Shown: one piece after another, positions 1 to 5,621 of the stretch
Numbering within the stretch: position 1 is the stretch's first letter
How the letters are laid out: each line of letters opens with the position of its first letter
NCBI GenBank assembly: GCA_036258055.1
Contig: DATAEK010000074.1
Coordinates: 1 to 7,435 of the forward strand
Direction of reading: 5' to 3'
Length of the DNA: 7,435 nt
Origin: DATAEK01 sp036258055
Lineage (GTDB): Bacteria; Acidobacteriota; Vicinamibacteria; Vicinamibacterales; 2-12-FULL-66-21
Translations under genes and position numbers: made by a program
Notes under the pieces: generated by a model
What the model saw: the letters and a program-made list of their open reading frames with translations, nothing else
What the model was told of the DNA's origin: nothing
The model's database searches: none

Positions 1-9
1 AGTCCGCAA

Positions 10-756
10 TCAGTCTCGGTCCTTATAATCGTCTGACGACGCTGGATCCAACTCCCAGCGGTGCCGATCGCGCTGACTGATCTTGTCGGCGCCTTTCAAT
101 TCCTCGTTGTCGTCGTACTGGACGCCCAGCGCCTTGCCGATATCGTCCACGCGATCCTGATCCGGCGTCGGGTTGTCGCCTCCTGGCGCCTCATCGCCGA
201 CCGAATACGCTTCTTCCCAATCGGCATCGACGTCGCCCGCGGTCAGCTCGGGACTGACCTCGGTGTGCTCGAGCCGGGCCTCACGCATCTCGTGACGCCC
301 GGAACGGGCCGCGGACGGCGTACGGTCGAGATCCAGGCTCGACGGCGGGGTCGGCACGTTTTCGTCCACTTCTTTCAGCTGACGGCGCTCACGTTCGAGC
401 CCTGGCGGATGGCGGGCGTGCAGGCGTGGCGCCGGTTTCGGGGTCTTGACGACCCGTGCGGGAGTCGTGGACCCGGCGGCGGCCTTCATTGGCTTTCGAG
501 CAGGTTTGGGAGCCGGACGGGCCTTCGCGACGCGTGCGGCTTTTCGCGCGGTGGAGCGTGACGGAGTTTTCTCCCGCGGTCTGCTCTTCTTCGACGTCTT
601 GCGACGTCCGGCACCGGCCTTTGCCGAGGCGCGGATTGGCTTCGTGGGGCGTTTGCTGCGCGAGCGGGCGCGTGATCCCGCTGCCGAACGCCTCGCCTTC
701 CGGGCTCGAGCACGCGGTGGCGGGGCTGCCTTCCGCTTTGCTGCCTTTTTCGCCAT
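10..756 (-). CDS. Histone H1-like basic tail fused to an acidic DUF6335-like domain
   Basis: Encodes 248 residues with two contrasting parts. Residues 2 to about 120 are almost entirely Lys, Arg, Ala, Pro and Ser (opening MAKKAAKRKA), with no hydrophobic core, like the disordered DNA-binding tails of histone H1 and bacterial H1-like proteins. Residues 165-248 are acidic and ordered-looking, with LTAGDVDADWEEAYSVGDE, then GGDNPTPDQDRVDDIGKALG and RDRHRWELDPAS near the end. This half resembles the uncharacterised family I recall as DUF6335; that name is from memory. Nucleic-acid binding or compaction by the tail is inference; the role of the acidic half is unknown. The ATG at 756 is preceded by GGGGAG about 11 bases upstream. 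The TGA lies at the window's left edge, so the gene is complete. It is divergent from rpsA and shares its upstream region. No signal peptide or membrane segment is visible. Confidence 0.8.
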   Translation of the reverse strand: MAKKAAKRKAAPPPRARARKARRSAAGSRARSRSKRPTKPIRASAKAGAGRRKTSKKSRPREKTPSRSTARKAARVAKARPAPKPARKPMKAAAGSTTPARVVKTPKPAPRLHARHPPGLERERRQLKEVDENVPTPPSSLDLDRTPSAARSGRHEMREARLEHTEVSPELTAGDVDADWEEAYSVGDEAPGGDNPTPDQDRVDDIGKALGVQYDDNEELKGADKISQRDRHRWELDPASSDDYKDRD

Positions 757-775
757 AGGTTTCTGCGCTCCCCAG

Positions 776-805
776 TTGACCTCGCGTCCGTAAGTGATGT
801 ATATT
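776..805 (+). promoter_or_regulatory. Sigma-70-type promoter of rpsA
   Basis: TTGACC at 776-781 (5 of 6 matches to TTGACA) and TATATT at 800-805 (5 of 6 to TATAAT) are separated by 18 bases. The short AT-rich patch is conspicuous in GC-rich surroundings. The predicted start of transcription is near 812, giving a leader of roughly 83 bases before rpsA. The same patch carries TAGAAT on the minus strand (803-808), a possible -10 for the divergent gene, but I see no convincing -35 for it. Confidence 0.6.
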
Positions 806-811
806 CTATTG

Positions 812-894
812 CTTATCGCGATCCAAAGCGATGCAATCTACAGCCCGCCGGAGCTGAGATCCGGTTCAGCACGATCGAGGAGGACCCGTAACGC
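812..894 (+). promoter_or_regulatory. rpsA 5' leader with small hairpins and a Shine-Dalgarno site
   Basis: Three short stems can be read. ATCGC (815-819) pairs with GCGAT (828-832). CCGGA (848-852) pairs with TCCGG (860-864) around a 7-base loop. GCTGA (853-857) pairs with TCAGC (866-870) around an 8-base loop. The last two share bases and cannot form together. A strong ribosome site, GAGGAGG, lies at 877-883, 11 bases before the ATG. In Escherichia coli, S1 represses its own translation through a structured leader; whether this leader does so is inference. Confidence 0.35.
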
Positions 895-2661
895 ATGGCA
901 ACTGACAATCCGCAACAAACCAAACCACTAGGAGGTGGCATCACTGAGACCGCTGACAAGTCATCGGGTTTCTCCCGTTTCGACGATCAGGTGGATCCCC
1001 AGGAATATGCGCGCCTTCTGGACCTTTACGATAGCAGCTTCCGCAACATCGCGGAAGGCGAGGTCGTGAAAGGAACCGTCCTCAAGGTGACGCTCTCCGA
1101 AGTCATCGTGGACGTCGGCTACAAGTCCGAAGGCATCATCCCGATTGACGAGTTCGTCGACGAGACCGGGCAGGTCGCCGTGCAGCCCGGCGACATCGTC
1201 GATGTGCTCCTCGAACGCACCGAAGACCGTGAAGGCTACGTCGTCCTCTCGCGCGAGAAGGCCGAGAAGATGAAGATCTGGGACGACGTCGAGAAGGCGT
1301 ATGCCGAGAGGAAAGTCGTCATCGGCCGCGTGATCGAGCGGATCAAGGGAGGTCTCGCGGTGGACATCGGCGTCCGCGCGTTCCTGCCGGGGTCGCAGAT
1401 CGACGTGCGCCCGGTGCGCAACCTCGACGCTCTGCGCGGCCAGGAGCTGCGCATGCGGGTCATCAAGGTCAACAAGAAGCGCGGCAACATCGTGCTCTCC
1501 CGCAAGGTCCTGCTCGAGGAAGAGAACGCGGAGAAGAAGAAGCACACGCTCGACACGCTCGCCGAGGGCAAGGTACTGCGCGGCGTCGTCAAGAACATCA
1601 CCGACTACGGCGCGTTCATCGACCTCGGCGGCATCGACGGCCTGCTCCACATCACTGACATGTCGTGGGGCCGGGTGTCGCATCCCTCCGAGCTGTTCAA
1701 GGTCAACGACGAAATCGACGTCATCGTCCTGAAGTACGACCCGGCGACCGAGCGGGTTTCGCTCGGCCACAAGCAGCTGATGAACGACCCGTGGTCGAAC
1801 GTCATCGAGCGCTACCCGGTCGGCGCACGGATGAGCGGCAAAGTCGTCAGCCTGACCGACTACGGCGCGTTCGTCGAGCTCGAGCCCGGTGTCGAGGGCC
1901 TGATCCACGTTTCCGAGATGTCGTGGAGCAAGCGCGTCAAGCACCCCTCGAAGATCCTGAACGTGGGCGACACGGTCGAGGCGATGGTCCTCGGCGTGGA
2001 CCCGGGTGCGCGACGGATCTCCCTCGGCCTCAAGCAGGTCGAGAGCAATCCGTGGCACGAGCTGTCCGAGAAGTACCCGATCGGTACGACGATCACCGGC
2101 AAGGTCCGCAACCTGACCGAGTTCGGAGCGTTCGTCGAAGTCGAGGAGGGGATCGACGGCCTGATCCACATCTCCGACATGTCGTGGAGCAAGCGGCTCA
2201 AGCATCCGTCAGAGGTCCTCAAGAAGGGGGACACGGTCGAGGCGATGGTGCTCAACATCGACGCCGAGAATCAGCGGCTGTCGCTCGGGCTCAAACAGCT
2301 CCAGACGGACGTGTGGGACGAGTTCTTCTCACAGCATCACGTCGGCGACCTCGTCGAAGGCAAGGTCGTCCGCCTGACGAACTTCGGCGCGTTCGTCGAG
2401 CTGGCCGAGGGGATCGAAGGCTTGATCCACGTCTCGGAGTTCGACGAGTCGCATCACGCCGGGAAGGACGAGAAGCTCGAGCTGAAGGTCGGGGAAAGCT
2501 ACCAGATGAAGATCATCAAGCTGATTCCGGCGGAGCGGAAGATCGGGCTGAGCATTCGTGCGCTGAAGAACGACGAGTTCCGCGCGGACTGGGAAGCGTA
2601 CGCGGAAACGACCGGACGTCCCGAGGTCACGCTGGGCGATCATTTCAAGCACCAGCAGTAA
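895..2661 (+). CDS. rpsA: 30S ribosomal protein S1 (six S1 domains)
   Basis: S1 binds the 30S subunit and helps recruit and unfold mRNA, especially mRNAs with weak Shine-Dalgarno sites. The 588 residues hold six S1 OB-fold domains at roughly 54-121, 138-204, 223-294, 308-381, 395-468 and 482-556. Domains 3 to 6 are close copies, each with the pattern K-V-x-x-[LI]-T-[DEN]-[YF]-G-A-F followed by GL[IL]H[IV]S/T, and domains 3-5 add DMSW or EMSW and HPS. Domains 1 and 2 are more divergent, as expected for the pair that anchors S1 to the ribosome. Six domains and this length match the proteobacterial form (E. coli, 557 residues) rather than the shorter S1 of Gram-positives. The ATG at 895 is chosen for its GAGGAGG at 877-883. 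An HU/IHF gene follows, the order seen for rpsA-ihfB in E. coli. A cytidylate kinase gene, upstream of rpsA in E. coli, is absent here. Confidence 0.97.
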   Translation: MATDNPQQTKPLGGGITETADKSSGFSRFDDQVDPQEYARLLDLYDSSFRNIAEGEVVKGTVLKVTLSEVIVDVGYKSEGIIPIDEFVDETGQVAVQPGDIVDVLLERTEDREGYVVLSREKAEKMKIWDDVEKAYAERKVVIGRVIERIKGGLAVDIGVRAFLPGSQIDVRPVRNLDALRGQELRMRVIKVNKKRGNIVLSRKVLLEEENAEKKKHTLDTLAEGKVLRGVVKNITDYGAFIDLGGIDGLLHITDMSWGRVSHPSELFKVNDEIDVIVLKYDPATERVSLGHKQLMNDPWSNVIERYPVGARMSGKVVSLTDYGAFVELEPGVEGLIHVSEMSWSKRVKHPSKILNVGDTVEAMVLGVDPGARRISLGLKQVESNPWHELSEKYPIGTTITGKVRNLTEFGAFVEVEEGIDGLIHISDMSWSKRLKHPSEVLKKGDTVEAMVLNIDAENQRLSLGLKQLQTDVWDEFFSQHHVGDLVEGKVVRLTNFGAFVELAEGIEGLIHVSEFDESHHAGKDEKLELKVGESYQMKIIKLIPAERKIGLSIRALKNDEFRADWEAYAETTGRPEVTLGDHFKHQQ

Positions 2662-2663
2662 CG

Positions 2664-2845
2664 GAGTCGACGGTCGGCAGTCGGGAGTCATCAGTCGCAG
2701 TCGACAGTCAGTCGTCGGTCGAAGGTCGGACGGACGACCGGCGACTGTGACTGACGACTCCAGACTGACGACTCCAGACTGCAGACTGACGACTGACTGA
2801 CGACTGTGACTGTCGACTGACGACTAACGACTGACGACTGTCAGC
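2664..2845. repeat. GTC/GAC-rich low-complexity intergenic island
   Basis: Almost the whole gap between rpsA and the HU/IHF gene is made of degenerate short words. The left part (to about 2720) reads in GTC-type words such as CAGTC, GTCGTC and GTCGGTC. The right part (from about 2731) reads in the complementary GAC-type words such as GACTGACGACT. The switch is near 2720-2735. The right half includes a perfect 14-base tandem pair, GACTGACGACTCCA, at 2749-2762 and 2763-2776. There are no conserved spacers of the CRISPR kind and no plausible open frame. It may be a slippage-derived or palindromic intergenic element; its function is unknown. Confidence 0.75.
2698..2819. repeat. Long inverted repeat within the GTC/GAC island
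   Basis: CAGTCGACAGTCA at 2698-2710 is the exact reverse complement of 2807-2819 (13 bases). In another register, CAGTCAGTCGTC at 2705-2716 matches the complement of 2788-2799 (12 bases). Several alternative long stems are therefore possible in RNA or single-stranded DNA. No T-run follows, so it is not a classical intrinsic terminator, but it could attenuate transcription or protect the rpsA 3' end. Confidence 0.6.
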
Positions 2846-2852
2846 GAGAGGA
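2846..2852 (+). promoter_or_regulatory. Ribosome binding site deciding the HU/IHF start
   Basis: GAGAGGA lies 4 bases before the ATG at 2857. The family-typical N-terminus (MTKAELVEEV) would begin at the in-frame ATG at 2872, but no purine-rich site stands at a workable distance before that one. I therefore favour 2857, which adds five residues (MNTGS). Confidence 0.5.
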
Positions 2853-2856
2853 CCCC

Positions 2857-3222
2857 ATGAATACCGGCAGCATGACGAAGGCGGAGCTGGTCGAAGAGGT
2901 TTCCAGAGTTTCCGACCTCACCAAGAAACATTCCGAGGTCATCGTCGACACGGTCTTCAAGAGCATCATCGACGCGCTGCATCGCGGTGAGAAGATCGAG
3001 CTGCGCGGGTTCGGCAGTTTCCGGCTGCGGCGCCGTGAGCCGCGAAAGGGAAGGAACCCGAAGACGGGTGACAAGGTGGACGTTCCGCCGAAGAAGGTCC
3101 CGTACTTCAAGCCTGGCAAAGAGCTCAAGGAACTGATCAACCGCGAGCCGGAAACGCCGGGCACACCGAGCGCGCCGCCGGTTGCGCCATCCGGATCAGA
3201 CCCGGGCGTCGTCGAAGTCTGA
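2857..3222 (+). CDS. HU/IHF-family nucleoid DNA-bending protein
   Basis: A small dimeric DNA-bending protein of the bacterial histone-like HU/IHF family. Residues 6 to about 96 of 121 form the whole fold: an N-terminal helix pair (MTKAELVEEVSRVSDLTKKH), the GFGSF strand turn at 51-55, the DNA-contacting arm with GRNPKTG at 65-71 (the conserved arm-tip proline is P68), and the closing FKPGKELKELI helix at 84-94. Residues 97-121 are an extra tail rich in Pro, Ser and Gly that the core does not need. HU and IHF subunits cannot be separated by eye; automatic pipelines may call such proteins IHF beta, and the position after rpsA fits that name, but function as IHF is inference. Transcription could come by read-through from rpsA across the repeat island, as I see no clear promoter inside it. 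Confidence 0.93.
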   Translation: MNTGSMTKAELVEEVSRVSDLTKKHSEVIVDTVFKSIIDALHRGEKIELRGFGSFRLRRREPRKGRNPKTGDKVDVPPKKVPYFKPGKELKELINREPETPGTPSAPPVAPSGSDPGVVEV

Positions 3223-3232
3223 TCTCGCGGAT
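3189..3232 (+). terminator. Terminator-like stem-loop over the HU/IHF stop codon
   Basis: GATCAGAC (3194-3201) is perfectly complementary to GTCTGATC (3217-3224) around a 15-base loop. The stem can extend with ATCCG (3189-3193) against CGGAT (3228-3232) across a three-base bulge, giving up to 13 pairs. The stop codon at 3220-3222 lies in the 3' arm. There is no T-tract, so efficient intrinsic termination is doubtful; it may be a 3'-end stabiliser or a coding coincidence. Confidence 0.35.
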
Positions 3233-3266
3233 CCGTCCGGCGTCAGCTGCTCGCGGCTGAGTTCTC

Positions 3267-3755
3267 GTGCATCATCTCTGGTCTCCCTGGAGACTCATTT
3301 ACGTGACGGGCACTGGCGCCTCGATCGGCTGCGTGTTTTGCGACGCGCAGGCCGACGGTAGACAATCGAACCTGGTGGTCCATCGCGGCCGCACCTGCTT
3401 CGTCATCCTCAATCTCTATCCGTACAACAACGGTCATCTGATGATCGTGCCGAACCGTCATTTCGGACGGCTCGCTGATGCGACCGCTGACGAGCTCGGT
3501 GAGTTGATCGGACTGACGCAGCGCGCGGAGATTGCGTTGAGCGAGGCCTACGCGCCGCACGGTCTGAACATGGGCGTGAACATCGGCAAGCCGGCCGGCG
3601 CGGGCGTGCTCGATCACGTCCACCTGCACGTCGTGCCGCGCTGGAACGGCGACACGAACTACATGACGGTCGTCGGCGAAACCCGCGTGCTGCCCGAGGA
3701 GTTGACTCAGACCGCGGAGAAGCTGCGCCCCATTTTCGCGCGACTATCTTCCTGA
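3267..3755 (+). CDS. HIT-family protein, Ap4A phosphorylase/hydrolase-like
   Basis: Histidine-triad proteins cleave or transfer nucleotidyl groups using a central histidine. The 162-residue protein has the triad as HVHLHVV at 117-123, preceded by NMGVNIGKPAGAG (101-113) and followed by PRWNGDTNYM and ETRVLPEEL. That flank is typical of the diadenosine-tetraphosphate phosphorylase-like HIT group (Mycobacterium tuberculosis Rv2613c type), so Ap4A turnover is likely but not proven. The N-terminus LWSPWRLIYV and the pair C22/C25 (GCVFC), a potential zinc site, also fit this group. The start is GTG at 3267: an in-frame TGA at 3258-3260 excludes anything longer, and LWSPWR must sit close to the start. 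No good ribosome site precedes it, so translation may depend on coupling to the HU/IHF gene 44 bases upstream. Its last 12 bases overlap the convergent gene's end. Confidence 0.92.
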   Translation: MHHLWSPWRLIYVTGTGASIGCVFCDAQADGRQSNLVVHRGRTCFVILNLYPYNNGHLMIVPNRHFGRLADATADELGELIGLTQRAEIALSEAYAPHGLNMGVNIGKPAGAGVLDHVHLHVVPRWNGDTNYMTVVGETRVLPEELTQTAEKLRPIFARLSS

Positions 3756-5507
3756 CTCTGCCAGCGCGCGATACACCGAGATTCCCCACGCCTCGGGGTC
3801 CTCGGGCGGATCGGCATTCCAGCTGCCGAAAGAATGTGATCCGTCGGTGCGATAACGAAGCACGTACTCGCCGGCCGGCAGCTTGATGACGCCGTCGAAC
3901 CGCCGGTTCTTCTGCGCGCCGCCACCGTGCTCGGTCATCCGGTAGGTGAGCTCCCACACCGTACGGCCTGTCCTGGCGTCTTCGATCCAGCCGTAGTCGT
4001 GCATCTCGCCGCTCGTGCCTTCGCCGAGCGCGTAAATCCGGACGGCCGTCTCTCGATCGAGCGAGAACCGGCGGCTGCCATCATCGCTGTCGCGCATCCT
4101 GACGACCTGGGCGATTAGAAGCGGATCCGGTTTCTCCTCGTACGGCGCAATCGCCGACGAGTCGAGGGTGCCGCTCGCGGCAAAAACGGTCGCGCCCCAG
4201 TGGGCTCCGTCAGCCGGCGCCGACGCATTCCAGTCGCCGTATGAATGCGAGTCGTCGCTTATGTAGTGCAGGACGTAGCTGCCCTTGTCGAGATGCAGCA
4301 CCGTGTCGACGAGCCGGTTCTTCGGATCCCCTCCGGCGGACGTCGTATCGTCGTAGCGCATCTCCCACACGCGTCGCGTGGACGATGACGTGGTCAGCCA
4401 GGCGTAGTCGAACATCCGGCCGTCACGCCCTTCGCCCATCGCGTAGATGCGCACGTCCAAGGGCCGCGTGAGCGTGAATCCGCGCGTTCGTGATTCGCCG
4501 TCGCCCATCTTCGTGAGGGCGACGATCGTCGCTTTCTCCGGCACGTGCTCGTACGCGAACGGCTTCAGGGCCGCGTCACTCGACGCGCGAATCGTCAGCC
4601 CCCACGCCGCGGGATCGAAAGGCGGCGGTGAGTTCCACTCGGAAGGATCGTGCGAATCATCCGTGGCGTAGAACGCGGCGTACCGTCCCGCCGGCAGCTT
4701 CAGTGTCTCGTGAGCGACCCGGTTCTTCGGCGCGCCCCCCGCGGGTCCGGAGTTCTTCCACGTCAGCTTCCAGATCGTCTTGTGCGAGGTTGCGTCGATA
4801 ATCCAGCCGGAATCGAATTCTCCATCTTCACGAATTTCCCCGGCCGCGTCGACGGTGATCTCGGTTGGCCGCGCGAGCTCGAAACCGGTTTGTGAGTAGC
4901 GTTCGGGGCCGACGCCTCGGACGACGACAGCCGCGCCCGATCTGGTCGAGTCGTCGAGACGCTTGACGTCGTCGGACGAGAGGCGGTCGCCAGCGGCGCG
5001 AATCGTGAGCGCGAATTGGGCGAGCGCATCGCGTCCCTGCCGGTTGAGGTCCAGCTTCTTCACGCCGTCGCGGTTGGTGTAATAGCCGCCGTCGGGGAAT
5101 GCCGAATAGAAAGCGCCGTAGGACCCTGCGGGCAGTTTCACACGCCCCGAGAAAAGCTTCATGTCGCGCCGGCCGTCCGTCGTCGACGCCTGGCGCAACT
5201 CCCACACGACCTGCCTCGTGCGCAGGTCGAGGATCCATGCGTTGCCCGACCATGGCCGTGGGCCTTCGGGCTCGCTCCGCCACGACGCCGGGAACCAGGA
5301 CGTGTATTGGTTTCTGGACGTGGACTCGGCTCCGGTGGCCTCGATCGTCACTTCCTGCGGCGAGGCCAGCGAAAAGCCTTGTTCGCGGAGTTCGTGGAAG
5401 GACAAGGCCCGCATCTCCACCAGAGGGGTTTGGGCGCTGGCAGAACCGTTGCCGGCGGCGGTGACCAGAATCAGCAGGAGAACCTTCGCGGCGGTCTTCG
5501 GGTGCAT
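3744..5507 (-). CDS. Exported protein of four tandem beta-rich repeats, function unknown
   Basis: I do not recognise a named family. The 587 residues begin with a classical signal peptide: basic start MHPKTAAK, hydrophobic VLLLILVTAAG, and an ASA|Q cleavage site after residue 25. The mature part is four copies of one unit, at about 30-172, 192-308, 326-444 and 464-579. The shared order is G-F-x-L (F-x-L in copy 4), then [IV]-x-A-x-GE, a W-I-x-D-A-x-T-like strand, [VI]-W-[EK]-[LM], a [PQ]-K-N-R turn, L-P-A-G-x-Y, T/SDDSHS, W-N-x-x-P-P and a closing W-G-[LAI]-[ST]-[IV]. Copy 1 is the most divergent and carries inserts (about 62-88 and 140-162). The strand-rich pattern with AG-x-Y resembles bacterial pre-peptidase C-terminal (PPC) type sandwiches, which is only a resemblance. 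No catalytic motif, transmembrane helix or C-terminal sorting signal is visible. The ATG at 5507 follows GGAGG (5512-5516, minus strand). A surface or periplasmic binding role is inferred. Confidence 0.85.
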   Translation of the reverse strand: MHPKTAAKVLLLILVTAAGNGSASAQTPLVEMRALSFHELREQGFSLASPQEVTIEATGAESTSRNQYTSWFPASWRSEPEGPRPWSGNAWILDLRTRQVVWELRQASTTDGRRDMKLFSGRVKLPAGSYGAFYSAFPDGGYYTNRDGVKKLDLNRQGRDALAQFALTIRAAGDRLSSDDVKRLDDSTRSGAAVVVRGVGPERYSQTGFELARPTEITVDAAGEIREDGEFDSGWIIDATSHKTIWKLTWKNSGPAGGAPKNRVAHETLKLPAGRYAAFYATDDSHDPSEWNSPPPFDPAAWGLTIRASSDAALKPFAYEHVPEKATIVALTKMGDGESRTRGFTLTRPLDVRIYAMGEGRDGRMFDYAWLTTSSSTRRVWEMRYDDTTSAGGDPKNRLVDTVLHLDKGSYVLHYISDDSHSYGDWNASAPADGAHWGATVFAASGTLDSSAIAPYEEKPDPLLIAQVVRMRDSDDGSRRFSLDRETAVRIYALGEGTSGEMHDYGWIEDARTGRTVWELTYRMTEHGGGAQKNRRFDGVIKLPAGEYVLRYRTDGSHSFGSWNADPPEDPEAWGISVYRALAESGR

Positions 5508-5621
5508 CGAGCCTCCACGAGAGAATGATCTCCGGATGAGACGTGCGGCGGGCGCCGATCGTTCACCAGAAGATTTGTCTGCCGGACGGCCATCGGGAAA
5601 CGCGATACATTACTTCGAGCC

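Noticed and set aside
61..561. 166-codon forward frame antisense to the H1-like gene
   Set aside because: Opposite-strand shadow of the acidic/basic gene, whose C-terminal half reads as a conserved domain.
930..938. Shine-Dalgarno-like AGGAGGTGG inside the rpsA coding start, suggesting a later start
   Set aside because: The next in-frame start-type codon (GTG at 991) is over 50 bases away, and the ATG at 895 has its own GAGGAGG; the match encodes the LGGG residues.
961..2205. Long open frame (414 codons) antisense to rpsA
   Set aside because: It mirrors the repeated S1 domains in the complementary frame of a GC-rich gene, is rich in Asp, Arg, Leu and Val with no recognisable motif, and competes with an unmistakable ribosomal protein.
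1665..2750. 361-codon frame overlapping rpsA in another forward frame and running into the repeat island
   Set aside because: Arg/Gly/Pro-rich composition typical of an off-frame reading of GC-rich coding DNA; no domain and no ribosome site.
2664..2845. Possible CRISPR array
   Set aside because: The repeated words are short, degenerate and switch strand; there is no constant repeat separated by uniform unique spacers and no cas gene nearby.
5575..5611. Promoter for the acyl-CoA dehydrogenase from TTGTCT and TACATT
   Set aside because: The two boxes are 25 bases apart, too far for a sigma-70 site, and no better -35 is present at the right spacing.
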